From assembly GCF_041395345.1 (NCBI RefSeq), contig NZ_JAWLAR010000003.1, forward strand, positions 211,557-275,556: 64,000 bases of DNA, in the 5' to 3' direction. Positions 1 to 8,961 of the stretch are shown piece after piece. The number at the start of each line of letters is the position of its first letter. Within the stretch, counting starts at the first letter, position 1. The translations under genes and the position numbers were made by a program. This DNA comes from Dokdonella sp041395345 (GTDB lineage: Bacteria > Pseudomonadota > Gammaproteobacteria > Xanthomonadales > Rhodanobacteraceae). The notes beneath the pieces are model-generated. The model was given only the letters and a program-made list of their open reading frames with translations, was not told where the DNA came from and did not search any database.

Positions 1-206
1 GCGATGTCGTACGCATGCAGGCCTTCCTCGTCGGCGATCCCGGTAAGGACGGAAAAATGGACTTTGCCGGATTCATGAAGGGCTACAGCAAGTACTTCGG
101 CACGGATGTCCAGCCCAACCTTCCGGCCCGATCGACGATGCAGGTCGCCGCCCTGGCCAATCCCGGATTCCTCGTTGAAATCGAAGTGACGGCCGTTCGT
201 CCCTGA
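1..206 (+). CDS. RidA family protein, 3' end only (partial)
   Basis: About 67 C-terminal residues of a RidA/YjgF-type protein; the reading frame enters from the left edge (frame of base 3). RidA proteins are small trimeric enzymes, and the best-known members hydrolyse reactive enamine/imine intermediates from PLP enzymes. The visible part has the family's closing layout: a PNLPARSTMQVAAL segment, which in the family precedes the last strand and carries the arginine that binds the substrate carboxylate, then LVEIEVTAV at the end. The start and the N-terminal half lie outside the window, so the subfamily cannot be decided. An ATG at base 15 is internal and is not taken as the start. The next gene, on the other strand, converges on it across about 240 bp in which I see no further gene. 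Confidence 0.8.
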   Translation, partial: DVVRMQAFLVGDPGKDGKMDFAGFMKGYSKYFGTDVQPNLPARSTMQVAALANPGFLVEIEVTAVRP

Positions 207-450
207 CAACGTGTCTACAAACCCGCGGCTCGTCGCGATCACCGGGAACCAGAACTCCAACAAGACTTGCCATCACTCCCCCGGGAGATAGCCGGATTGG
301 TGGTCGCGTGGATGAAGGAGGTTCGGCTCCGAGGATGGAGACTGAAGAGTCGTGCCCGGGCCAGCGGTCGAGAGATTGTCTGGCAGGATCCGTGGGCAAT
401 TCTGCTTGCGTAGCAATTCGTCCGCGGGGTCGGCGTTTTCCAATGTGCTT

Positions 451-3400
451 TCACATGTCTGCGGCGCCTGGCGTTCCCCTCCGACCGAGACACCGCGCCA
501 TCATCTGCTCCAGCATGTCCGCACCAACGGGCTTGCGCAGGAATGCGTCCATTCCCGCTTCTCGTGCCTGAGCCTCCTCATCGCCAGTCGCGCGGGCCGT
601 GATTGCGATCAATGGCAAGTGATTGCCCGTTGCCTGCTCGCTTTCGCGCTGCCGCAACAGTCGGCTCAACTGGAGGCCGTCGATGCCGGGCAAGTCGAGG
701 TCGACCAGGGCCAGGTCGATATTCGTAGTTTCCAGAATCGCCAGAGCGGCCAGTCCGTGAGGCGCGTGACTGACCCGATGCCCGATCTTCTCCAGCATGC
801 CAATGACGACCGCAGCGACGGTGGCGTCGTCTTCGACAACCAGTACATGAACCGGTGCGGCTACGCCCTGGCCATTGTTGTCAGAACGCCCGCCTGTTCG
901 GCCTGACCGGCTCGATGCGTGCGGCCGCTGCCGGGTCGGCTCGGTCGTTGGCAGTGGCAGGCGGATCGTGAATCGACTGCCTTCACCGGGTGCGCTGTCG
1001 ACGGCGATGCTCCCGCCCATCAGATCGACCAGCTCGCGGCAGATCGACAGGCCGAGTCCGCTGCTTCCGGGATTCGACGCCTGTTCGCCGGATTGCTCGA
1101 AACGCCCGAACAGGCGACGGCGCATGTCGGCGTTCATGCCGGGGCCGGTATCGGAAACGCTGAATACGATCCAGCCTCCCGCGGCACTCCTGATGCCGAG
1201 TTCGATCCGGCCGCGTTCGGTGAACTTGATCGCGTTGTTGACGAGGTTGAGCAGCACCTGCTTGATGCGCAGGGCGTCGCCCGTGACCGCTTGCGGCAGC
1301 GGTTCGACCTGCCTCAGTTCGAGCAGCAGATTCTTCTTTTGCGCCAGCGGCTGTTCGAGCGCGCGGACTTCGCGCAGCAATTCCACCGGATCGAGTGGCT
1401 GGTTTACCAGCTCCAGCTTGCCCGCCTCGATACGGGCCAGATCAAGACTGTCGTTGACCAGGCGCAACAGCAGATCACCGGAACGGCTGATCGCTTCGGC
1501 ATAGCCACGCTGGCGGTCATCCAGGTCGGTGCCGCGCAGCAGTTCGGCCATGCCCAGCACGCCGGTCATCGGCGTACGGATCTCATGGCTCATCGTCGCC
1601 AGAAAGGCCGATTTCGCATTTGCCAGTTGTTCGGCATTGCGCCTTTGCTCTTCGGCCAGCGCCATGACGTGAAGCTGATCAAGGCGATGCCGCCAGGCGC
1701 GCATGCCGGCAAAGACGACAAGGCCGAACAGCGCGAGGTAGGCGAACCAGGCGCCCGGGCGCAGCCAGGGCGCGGCGGCAACATGGATCGGAAGTTTCAG
1801 CGTGGTATCGCTCCAGACGCCATCGGCATTGGCCGCACGAAGCTGGAGTTCGTAGTCGCCGGCCGGCAGCTGTGAAAACGTCCGCTCACCACGTGCGCCG
1901 GTATCTACCCAGTCTTCGTCAAAACCATCCAGGCGAAACTGATATCGGTTGCCGGCCGGATTCAGAAACGACAACGCCCTTGCGACGACATTCAGCTCGC
2001 GATCCGAGTGTGCAAGTTCAACCGGTTCCTGCGGGGCCAGGGTCTGAACTTCGCCTTCCCGCCGCACCGATAGCCCGGTCAGCTTGAGCAGTGGCGCGGG
2101 CGAATCGAGCGAAATGGCCAGCGGATCGAAGCCGATCAGACCGGCGCGCGAGTTGATATAGACGCTGCCATCCGGTGCCCGCGCAAAATGGCCCATCAAT
2201 TCGGCGCTGGGCAAACCATCCCGCTCACTGAACTGGCGAATGCTCCCGCGATCGGCGTCGATGCGCCAGAGTCCGCGCTGGCTGGCCACCCAGAGGCTGC
2301 CATCGGTCGCTTCGTGCAGATCGGAAACCTGCATGGCCGGCCACTCTTCGCTGCTGGCAAAGCTCAGGTCCCGCGCGAGAACGCCGTCGTCCAAGTGGTA
2401 GCGCTCCAATACCCCAAGCCGATGCAGCCAGACCAAATCCTCGGCGCCAAAAGCGATCGCGTGAATCGCTTCGTCTGGCGAGCCGGGCACCTTTTCGAAG
2501 CGGTCCAGTGCGGCGTTGTAGCGCTCGACACCGACGCTGGTTGCAATCCACGGTGCACCCTGCGAATCGAGTACGAGATTGCTGATGTCAGCGTCTCCAA
2601 GTGCTCCGGCACCGACCGAATAGCTGCGGATGGAAGCCGAAACCGGATCGATCCGGGCCACGCCTCCGCCGCGCAAGCTGGCCCAGAGCGTGCCTTCAGC
2701 GTCAAGCAGCAACTGATTGGCATAGCCTCGAGGCAATGCATCGGGCGAATCGGTGGCTACCGGCAGTTCGATCATGCCGCTGCCGTCCAGGGCATAGCGG
2801 CGAATGCCGCGCTGATGGCCAACCCAGAGGAAATCGCCCACCTGCAGGACCGATCGTATCGGGCTGCCCTTGACCTGCAAGCGCCCGCCGTGGCGAACGA
2901 CCTTGCCGCTGCCTGCGTCAACATGATCGACGCCGTCGCGACCGCCGCCTACCCACAGTCCGCCGTCTCCATCGACACTGACCGACTCCGAAACAGAATG
3001 CCTCAGGCTGGTTTCCTGGCCTGGTCGGTGCCGCCAGACGGAGAAATTGCGCCAACGCGCCGGTAGACGCGCGACGCCACCTTCATACAAGGCAAACCAG
3101 AGTCCGCCTTCACGGTCGCGCAGGATATCCATCACCCGCGACGAGGACAGATCGCCGGGCAGGGCATCACCATCGCCATAGCGTGTCTGCATGCCATTCT
3201 CGTCGCGCACCAGACCCGCTGTCGTGCCGATCCAGCGGCTGCCGTCGGGTTCGCTGACGACCGCCAGAGTGGCCATCAGTGCCTCGGTCTCGACCAGCAT
3301 TTCGGCGAATGCCAGATCGTTGCCCACCCGGGCCACGCCGTGATCGCTGCCGACCAGAACACTGCCGTCGTCCTGCACCTTCAAACTCTGGATCGGCACG

Positions 3401-4068
3401 CTCGCAGCGCGGCGCTCCAGCGGAGGAAGACTGACGTGGACAATGCGGCCGTCGCGTTCGCGCACGTCAAGCCCGTTGTCCGTGCCGATCCAGAGTCGAC
3501 CGGCCTTGTCTCCAGCCAGCGAGATGACGGTGGTCGAACGCAGACTGCCCGGGTCGTCCGCGTCATGCTCGATGCGCTCGAAGCTTCCGTCGTCGCGCAG
3601 CCGGTTCAGGCCGCCCAGATAGGTGCCAACCCAAATCGTGCCGTCCGCATCCTGGGCAATCGTGAATACGTTGTCGGTACTGATACTGACCGGATCTTTG
3701 CTGTCGTGCCGGTAGCGCCGGAAACGATGGTCATCCAGCATCTGGTTGAGACCGCCGGCCTCGCCACCCGCCCAGATCCCCCCGTCACGGTCGACCAGCA
3801 AGGCCGAAACATCGTTGCTGGCCAGTGAATCCGGGTCGTCCGGATCATGCCGCCAGACGCGATAGTCCACACCGTCATAGCGCGCCATACCGTCACGGGT
3901 GCCGATCCAGATGAAGCCGTCGGCTGCCTGACGAATCACGTAAACATCGCTGGAGGGCAGGCCATCCGCCACACGCAGGGTTTCGAACCAGGGATCCGCA
4001 GCGGGCGGAGCGGCGAGCAACAGCGCCGGCATCAGCCAGCAGAGAATTCCCGTTCCGAAACGTCGCAT
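451..4068 (-). CDS. Hybrid sensor histidine kinase with two-component regulator propeller
   Basis: A 1205-residue hybrid histidine kinase: it senses a periplasmic signal and phosphorylates its own receiver domain. The start at 4068 is preferred because AGGGAGG lies just upstream; an ATG 29 codons earlier lacks this. Order: signal peptide (about 1-23); Reg_prop repeats (about 25-650) with many GxxWxGT-type blades, predicted to form periplasmic beta-propellers; a Y_Y_Y Ig-like domain ending near 765; one membrane helix (about 774-793); HisKA with MSHEIRTPM, phospho-accepting His828; HATPase with NLVNNAIKF, DTGPGM and GLGLSI; and a C-terminal receiver with Asp1123 in LVDLDLPG and a KP lysine motif. 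No helix-turn-helix output domain follows, so signalling must pass to another protein or stop at the receiver. Members of this architecture often sense glycans, but the ligand here is unknown. Confidence 0.93.
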   Translation of the reverse strand: MRRFGTGILCWLMPALLLAAPPAADPWFETLRVADGLPSSDVYVIRQAADGFIWIGTRDGMARYDGVDYRVWRHDPDDPDSLASNDVSALLVDRDGGIWAGGEAGGLNQMLDDHRFRRYRHDSKDPVSISTDNVFTIAQDADGTIWVGTYLGGLNRLRDDGSFERIEHDADDPGSLRSTTVISLAGDKAGRLWIGTDNGLDVRERDGRIVHVSLPPLERRAASVPIQSLKVQDDGSVLVGSDHGVARVGNDLAFAEMLVETEALMATLAVVSEPDGSRWIGTTAGLVRDENGMQTRYGDGDALPGDLSSSRVMDILRDREGGLWFALYEGGVARLPARWRNFSVWRHRPGQETSLRHSVSESVSVDGDGGLWVGGGRDGVDHVDAGSGKVVRHGGRLQVKGSPIRSVLQVGDFLWVGHQRGIRRYALDGSGMIELPVATDSPDALPRGYANQLLLDAEGTLWASLRGGGVARIDPVSASIRSYSVGAGALGDADISNLVLDSQGAPWIATSVGVERYNAALDRFEKVPGSPDEAIHAIAFGAEDLVWLHRLGVLERYHLDDGVLARDLSFASSEEWPAMQVSDLHEATDGSLWVASQRGLWRIDADRGSIRQFSERDGLPSAELMGHFARAPDGSVYINSRAGLIGFDPLAISLDSPAPLLKLTGLSVRREGEVQTLAPQEPVELAHSDRELNVVARALSFLNPAGNRYQFRLDGFDEDWVDTGARGERTFSQLPAGDYELQLRAANADGVWSDTTLKLPIHVAAAPWLRPGAWFAYLALFGLVVFAGMRAWRHRLDQLHVMALAEEQRRNAEQLANAKSAFLATMSHEIRTPMTGVLGMAELLRGTDLDDRQRGYAEAISRSGDLLLRLVNDSLDLARIEAGKLELVNQPLDPVELLREVRALEQPLAQKKNLLLELRQVEPLPQAVTGDALRIKQVLLNLVNNAIKFTERGRIELGIRSAAGGWIVFSVSDTGPGMNADMRRRLFGRFEQSGEQASNPGSSGLGLSICRELVDLMGGSIAVDSAPGEGSRFTIRLPLPTTEPTRQRPHASSRSGRTGGRSDNNGQGVAAPVHVLVVEDDATVAAVVIGMLEKIGHRVSHAPHGLAALAILETTNIDLALVDLDLPGIDGLQLSRLLRQRESEQATGNHLPLIAITARATGDEEAQAREAGMDAFLRKPVGADMLEQMMARCLGRRGTPGAADM

Positions 4069-4172
4069 GACGCCCTCCCTTGCGAATTCAGCTTCCAGTG
4101 GAACCGATGTTGCCATGTGGAACGGGCTCGAGACCACCGGGTACCAGCCTCGCAACCGGATAGAATCGGGCC

Positions 4173-5681
4173 ATGTCCCGTTCCCGCCTCCCGTTGCGAC
4201 TGATCCTGTTCGGCCTGCTTGCTGTCGCGGCCGTGGTCTTGATCGGCCTTGCCATCAGCACGCTCAACAGCCTGCTCGAGTTGTACGATCGCCTGATCCA
4301 CCTGCCGTTGCTGGTGCGCGTGCCCCTGACCATCCTCGTGGCCGGCATCGCACTCGGACTCGGCGCGCTGGCTTGGAAGCTGTTGCGACCGGGCCCGAAA
4401 CGCTCAGCCCGAACCAGGGCCGGACAAGTACCGGCACGCGAAAGCGTCGAGATGCGCTTGGCCGATTTGCGTGCACGCGACGAAGCTGCGGCCAGTCTTG
4501 AGCACGAGCTCATGGAACTGGACAAGCGGCGCCAGAGTGGCGAAATCCACGTTGCCCTGTTCGGCGAAATCAGCACCGGAAAGACCAGCCTGGTGCGCCA
4601 ACTCACGAACGAGCCCGTGGCCGAAGTCGACGTGATCGGCGGCACCACGCGCTGGGTCCAGCATTTTCGCGGCAGGCTTCCGGATCAGCGCGAACTTGTG
4701 CTGGCCGACATGCCGGGGACTGGCGAGGTCTCCGGCCAGCAACGCGAGCAACTGGCACGCGATGAGGCGCTGCGCGCGCATGCGGTGATATATCTTGCCG
4801 ACTCGGATCTGACCCGCGCCCAGGATGCGGAATTGCGCTGGCTGGCCGGCTTCGGCAAACCGATTGTTCTTGTCCTCAACAAGGCCGACCAGTTCGAAGC
4901 GAAGGAACTCGACGCGCTGTTGACTGCCTTCAGGAGCCGCTATGCCGAAATCTGTCGGGCCATTGTCAGCATCAGCGCGGGTGGCAGCGAACGCTTCGAG
5001 CGAACGCTCGGCGATGGCCGTGTGGAACGCGTCGAGCGGGAACGCAGCGCCGACATCGGCGCGCTGCTTGAGGCGCTGATCGACATAGCGGCTCAAGGGC
5101 AGGCCGCACTTGAACCAGCCCGGGAAGCGGCCGTGCTCCTCAGCGTCGATCAGCGCGCCAGTGCGCTGGCGCGCGAAGTCGCGATGCGCGAGTCCGACGC
5201 CACGATCACGCGCTATACCCGGCGTGCCGTGGTCGGTGCCATGGCTGCGGTGGCGCCTGGCACCGACATCATCATCCAGGGTGCCCTGGGCACGGCCATG
5301 GTGCGCGAGTTGGCCCGCATCCACGATGTCCCGGCGCGCGAGCTCGACGTCGAGAATCTGCTCGCCCGACTCGGATTGACCGTTCGCAATACCACCGCCA
5401 TCGTGCTCGCCATTGCCGGCAATGCGCTGAAGGCCTTTCCGGGCCTCGGCACGCTCGGCGGCGGCGTCCTGCATGCGGTGGCCTATGGCCTCGCCTTTGA
5501 TTCGCTGGGGCGCGCCGTCGCGAACACCCTGGCCGAACACGCACGCCTGGACCAGGATGAAGCCGAACAAAACATCCGCGAATTGCTGACCGAACCCGCC
5601 CGTGACCGGGTTGAACGCGTCGCCCGCATCGTGATCGACTCGATGCGACAGCCAAATGCAGCAAGGCCGGGGGACGATTGA
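4173..5681 (+). CDS. Membrane-anchored Era-like GTPase with C-terminal DUF697-like region
   Basis: A 502-residue GTPase. Two N-terminal membrane helices (about 6-28 and 45-68) are followed by a soluble G domain with G1 GEISTGKTS (131-139), a GGTT segment that may serve as G2 (156-159), G3 DMPG (179-182) and G4 NKAD (236-239). The C-terminal third is rich in hydrophobic helices with PGTD, Gly-rich and GLGTLGGG stretches, like the DUF697 domain of YcjF-type proteins. This should place a GTP switch on the inner membrane, cytoplasmic side. It starts about 100 bp from the divergent kinase start. A second GTPase with the same layout but no N-terminal helices lies 1.8 kb downstream (7499-8908). The cellular role of these proteins is not established, and I do not assign one. 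Confidence 0.85.
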   Translation: MSRSRLPLRLILFGLLAVAAVVLIGLAISTLNSLLELYDRLIHLPLLVRVPLTILVAGIALGLGALAWKLLRPGPKRSARTRAGQVPARESVEMRLADLRARDEAAASLEHELMELDKRRQSGEIHVALFGEISTGKTSLVRQLTNEPVAEVDVIGGTTRWVQHFRGRLPDQRELVLADMPGTGEVSGQQREQLARDEALRAHAVIYLADSDLTRAQDAELRWLAGFGKPIVLVLNKADQFEAKELDALLTAFRSRYAEICRAIVSISAGGSERFERTLGDGRVERVERERSADIGALLEALIDIAAQGQAALEPAREAAVLLSVDQRASALAREVAMRESDATITRYTRRAVVGAMAAVAPGTDIIIQGALGTAMVRELARIHDVPARELDVENLLARLGLTVRNTTAIVLAIAGNALKAFPGLGTLGGGVLHAVAYGLAFDSLGRAVANTLAEHARLDQDEAEQNIRELLTEPARDRVERVARIVIDSMRQPNAARPGDD

Positions 5682-5752
5682 TCAGGTCAGGTACATAAAC
5701 CTTCAACGCGCGACGGGTAGCGCATGCCATGGCAATTTGCCAAGCTGCAGGC

Positions 5753-6385
5753 ATGACCACTTCAATCCGTTCAGGCTTTACGCTCGCCCTGTCTGGCCTG
5801 CTGGCCTTCAGTCAGGCGGTCCAAGGCGGGCAGCCGGAGACCTGGACATTCGATCCGGTCCACACCCAGGTCATCTTCTTTGCCGATCATCTCGGTTTCT
5901 CCAAGGCCATCGGCCGGCTGAAACTGCAGCAAGGCTGGTTCCAGTTCGATCCGGACGACTGGAGCAACGCACAGGCGGATGTCGTCATCGACATCGGCAG
6001 TCTGGACATGGGCGAGCCGGCATGGACCCGGAAGGTACTCTCACCTGCCTTTCTTGATGCCGAACAGTGGCCAACCGCCCGCTTCATCAGCACCTCGCTG
6101 GAACAAACCGGCAAGGATGCCGGCGTGCTGCATGGTGACCTGTGGCTGCGTGGCGTCAAGCAGCCAGTGGATCTCGAAGTGACATTCAACCGCATTGGCG
6201 GCGATCCCTACGCATTCAAGACCAAGGCCGGTTTCAGCGCGCGCACGACGCTGGATCGGTTTGCCTTCGGCATGGACCGCTATCGCGACGTGGTCGCCGG
6301 GCCAGTCGAATTGCGCATCGAGGTCGAAGGCGTGCGCAGCCGATCAAAGAAGGGAGTCAGCGACGATGCCACTGAAGGGAAATGA
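5753..6385 (+). CDS. YceI family periplasmic protein (first copy)
   Basis: A 210-residue YceI-like lipocalin-fold protein with an N-terminal signal peptide (about 1-26, ending near AVQGG). The family binds polyisoprenoid or other long amphiphilic ligands in the periplasm. Family features seen: WTFDPVHTQVIFFADHLGFSKAIG at the mature N terminus, the FLDAEQWPTARFIS block, GDLWLRGVKQPVDLEVTFN, and FGMDRYRDVVAGPVEL at the end. An ATG at 5729 is an alternative start; neither has a strong ribosome site. Its 3' end overlaps the cytochrome b561 gene by 20 bp, and a second YceI gene follows that, so the three are probably one translationally coupled operon. YceI next to b561 is a recurrent pairing in proteobacteria, suggesting redox chemistry on an isoprenoid such as a quinone; that is inference. 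Confidence 0.9.
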   Translation: MTTSIRSGFTLALSGLLAFSQAVQGGQPETWTFDPVHTQVIFFADHLGFSKAIGRLKLQQGWFQFDPDDWSNAQADVVIDIGSLDMGEPAWTRKVLSPAFLDAEQWPTARFISTSLEQTGKDAGVLHGDLWLRGVKQPVDLEVTFNRIGGDPYAFKTKAGFSARTTLDRFAFGMDRYRDVVAGPVELRIEVEGVRSRSKKGVSDDATEGK

Positions 6386-6941
6386 CCAGCGCTTTGGCAG
6401 CGTGGCCCAGAGCCTGCACTGGCTGATGGCGATTGCCATCATCGGCAACGGCATACTCGGCTGGATCATGCACGAGATGCCACTCGGCATGGACAAGCTC
6501 AACACCTACGCCGTGCACAAGTCGATCGGCCTGACCGTGCTCGCCCTGCTGCTGCTGCGCATCAGCTGGAAGCTGTTTGATCGACGCCCGCCCGATGAGC
6601 CCATGCCGCGCTGGCAACGCCTCGCTGCACATGCGACGCATGGTGTCCTGTACGTGTTGATGCTGGTGATTCCGCTCAGCGGCTGGTTCTACAACTCGGT
6701 GCGGGGTTATCCGCTGCAATGGTTCAAGTGGTTCAACCTGCCGGCGCTGACCGAGAAAAACGAAGACCTTGTATCAATCGCGCATCTCGTGCACGAATCC
6801 CTGTTCTGGGTGCTGCTGGGCGTGCTCGCCGCGCACGTCGGCGGCGCCTTGTTGCACCATTTCCGCGAACGCGACAACACCCTGCTGCGCATGCTGCCAC
6901 TGGCCCGATTGCGCCCACGCACCGATGGAGACGAGTCATGA
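6366..6941 (+). CDS. Cytochrome b561 (CybB-type)
   Basis: A 191-residue four-helix inner-membrane dihaem cytochrome of the bacterial CybB family, which moves electrons between quinol and an acceptor. The four helices fall at about 15-37, 51-70, 90-110 and 137-163. Candidate haem-ligand histidines are His18 (QSLHWL), His51 (VHKSIG), His143 (in HLVHESLFW, with His140 nearby) and His157 (AAHVGG), as the family expects. The start at 6366 gives the standard length; the open frame continues upstream, but that part overlaps YceI coding. The gene begins inside the 3' end of the first YceI gene, and its stop codon overlaps the start of the second YceI gene (ATGA). It is probably the electron carrier of a YceI-b561-YceI unit. 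Confidence 0.92.
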   Translation: MPLKGNDQRFGSVAQSLHWLMAIAIIGNGILGWIMHEMPLGMDKLNTYAVHKSIGLTVLALLLLRISWKLFDRRPPDEPMPRWQRLAAHATHGVLYVLMLVIPLSGWFYNSVRGYPLQWFKWFNLPALTEKNEDLVSIAHLVHESLFWVLLGVLAAHVGGALLHHFRERDNTLLRMLPLARLRPRTDGDES

Positions 6942-7483
6942 AAACCAAGGCATTCCTTCTTCTCGCATTGACCTGCTGCGGCCTTGCCCATGCTACCGAA
7001 TACACAGTCAAGGAGGGCAGTCGACTCGGCTTCGTCGGCACCTTCCAGGGTGAGGAATTCCAGGGTCGATTCGATCGTTTCGACGCAAGCATCCGCTACG
7101 ACCCTGCAAATCTCGAAAACTCGAAGTTTGATGTCAGCGTGGATCTGTCCAGTGCCGATACCGGCGATTCAGAACGCGACGTGCTGCTGCCCGACCAGGA
7201 GTTCTTCGATGTCGCCCAGCATCCCAGGGCCCGATTCGTTACCAGCACGTTCCGCCAGTCCGGTGACAAGGTCGTTGCCGAAGGCACGTTGAGCCTGAAG
7301 GGGATCAGCAACCCGGTCGAACTCGACGTCGACTTCAGTGCCAATGCCTCCGGCGGAATACTCGACGTCGAGGCCATTCTGAATCGGCTCGAGTTCGAGG
7401 TCGGCACGGGAGACTATGCGGACACGTCGACGATCGGCGATGAAGTCAGGGTGCGCGCGCATCTGCTGCTGGAAGCCAGGTAG
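6938..7483 (+). CDS. YceI family periplasmic protein (second copy)
   Basis: A 181-residue YceI-type protein, different in sequence from the copy at 5753. It has a signal peptide (about 1-20, cleaving near LAHA) and the family blocks YTVKEGSRLGFVGTFQGEEFQG, the LLPDQEFFDVAQHPRARFV segment and GTLSLKGISNPVELDVDF. It overlaps the cytochrome gene by ATGA, with GGAG just upstream of its ATG, so it is translationally coupled. Two YceI proteins around one b561 suggest a periplasmic ligand carrier pair or isoform pair served by one electron carrier. An imperfect palindrome (GCCAT...ATGGC, 7486-7504) follows the stop and may end or weaken the transcript before the second GTPase gene. Confidence 0.9.
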   Translation: MKTKAFLLLALTCCGLAHATEYTVKEGSRLGFVGTFQGEEFQGRFDRFDASIRYDPANLENSKFDVSVDLSSADTGDSERDVLLPDQEFFDVAQHPRARFVTSTFRQSGDKVVAEGTLSLKGISNPVELDVDFSANASGGILDVEAILNRLEFEVGTGDYADTSTIGDEVRVRAHLLLEAR

Positions 7484-7498
7484 CGCCATACGCATGCG

Positions 7499-8908
7499 AT
7501 GGCGCCCGCATCGCGCAGAGCCTACTATCGCGGAGTGAAGACGACAGACTCTTTCTGGCAGCGCCTTGTCGGCCGCTTCCGCAAGCCCGTTGAGGAGACT
7601 CCAGCTTCCACCAGCGGTGGCGGCGAGCATCACGCGCAAGCCGAAGCCAGCCTGCGCGCGCTGCTTGAAGACCCCGGCATTCCCGACCCGATCCGCCAAT
7701 CGCTGGCTGAGGATTTTGCGCGCCTGGAATCCATGCTCGGCAAGCTCGAGCGCGACGAATTGCATCTCGCCGTGTTTGGCCGCGTCAGCGTGGGCAAGTC
7801 GGCATTGGCCAACGCCCTGCTTGGCGAGCCGGCCTTCGAGGTTGGCGTCCTGCACGGCACCACACGCGAGGCCTCACCACGTCCGTGGCGCGAGGTCGCC
7901 GGCAGCGGCGTGCACCTGATCGACACGCCCGGCATTGATGAACTGGATGGCGAGGCGCGGGAACAACTGGCCGTGGAAGTGGCCGGCATCAGTGATCTCG
8001 TCGTGTTTGTCGTGGATGGCGACATGACCACGCGCGAACGCGATGCACTCGTTCTGCTGGCCAGCACCGAACGACCGCTGCTGCTCGCACTCAACAAGGC
8101 TGATCGCTACGACGAAGCCGAAATCGAGCGTCTGCTGGCACGCCTGCGCGAACATGCCCGCGGACTCGTGCGCGAGGAGGATGTCGTCGCCGTCAGCGCC
8201 CAGCCGCCGCCCTTGCGACGCGTTTCCCTCGACAGCGAAGGCCGCGACCAGGTCGAGATGATCCGTCAGCCTGCCGACATCGACGCCTTGCGCAACCGGC
8301 TGACCGACGTGTTGACGCGCGAGGGACGCACCCTTTCGGCGCTCAACGCGAGTCTGTTCGCCGGACGGCTGACCGATGCGGTGGCCAGCCGCATCGTCGC
8401 GGCACGGCGCGAACTCGCGGCCAGGGTCATTCGCCAGTATTGCCTGGCCAAGAGCATTGCCGTCGCATTGAATCCGATCCCGGTCGCCGACCTGCTGGCC
8501 GCTGGCGCCCTCGACGCCGCCCTGGTGACGCATCTGGCTCGGGTCTACGATCTGCCCCTGACCCGGCGCGAAGCAGGCGGCCTGATCAAGACGATCTGTG
8601 CACAGCTCGCGGCTCTGATGGGCGCGATCTGGGGCATCCATCTCGCTGCTTCCGCACTCAAGGGCATCAGCGCCGGCATGTCGACCGTGCTGACCGCCAC
8701 AGCGCAAGGCGCGCTGGCCTGGTACGCCACCGAAATCGTCGGCCGCGCCGCGGATCGTTATCTGGCTGCCGGAAAGTCCTGGGGTGACCAGGGTGCCAAG
8801 CGGGTGGTCGCCGACATCGTTGCCAAGCTCGATCGCGACTCGATCCTGCGCGAGGCGCGCGAGGAAATCCTGAAGCGGCTGCGCGTACCGGACAAGGCCG
8901 GGGCCTGA
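7499..8908 (+). CDS. Soluble Era-like GTPase with C-terminal DUF697-like region
   Basis: A 469-residue GTPase related in layout to the one at 4173 but without N-terminal membrane helices. The G domain has G1 GRVSVGKSA (94-102), a conserved GTT (120-122), G3 DTPG (142-145) and G4 NKAD (199-202). The C-terminal region (about 300-440) has hydrophobic helices with NPIPVADLLAAGALD and KGISAGMSTVLTATAQG, comparable to the PGTD region of its neighbour and to DUF697. The start is uncertain: ATG 7499 gives the longest form, and GTG 7535 would remove 12 residues and sits just after a possible TACTAT -10 element. Neither has a clear Shine-Dalgarno. The pairing of one membrane and one soluble paralogue around a YceI/b561 operon suggests a shared membrane role; this is unproven. 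Confidence 0.85.
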   Translation: MAPASRRAYYRGVKTTDSFWQRLVGRFRKPVEETPASTSGGGEHHAQAEASLRALLEDPGIPDPIRQSLAEDFARLESMLGKLERDELHLAVFGRVSVGKSALANALLGEPAFEVGVLHGTTREASPRPWREVAGSGVHLIDTPGIDELDGEAREQLAVEVAGISDLVVFVVDGDMTTRERDALVLLASTERPLLLALNKADRYDEAEIERLLARLREHARGLVREEDVVAVSAQPPPLRRVSLDSEGRDQVEMIRQPADIDALRNRLTDVLTREGRTLSALNASLFAGRLTDAVASRIVAARRELAARVIRQYCLAKSIAVALNPIPVADLLAAGALDAALVTHLARVYDLPLTRREAGGLIKTICAQLAALMGAIWGIHLAASALKGISAGMSTVLTATAQGALAWYATEIVGRAADRYLAAGKSWGDQGAKRVVADIVAKLDRDSILREAREEILKRLRVPDKAGA

Positions 8909-8961
8909 CTGAAAAACTGAAGATTTCCGGCATGGCAGCTGGAGTATATTCAGACGCACCC

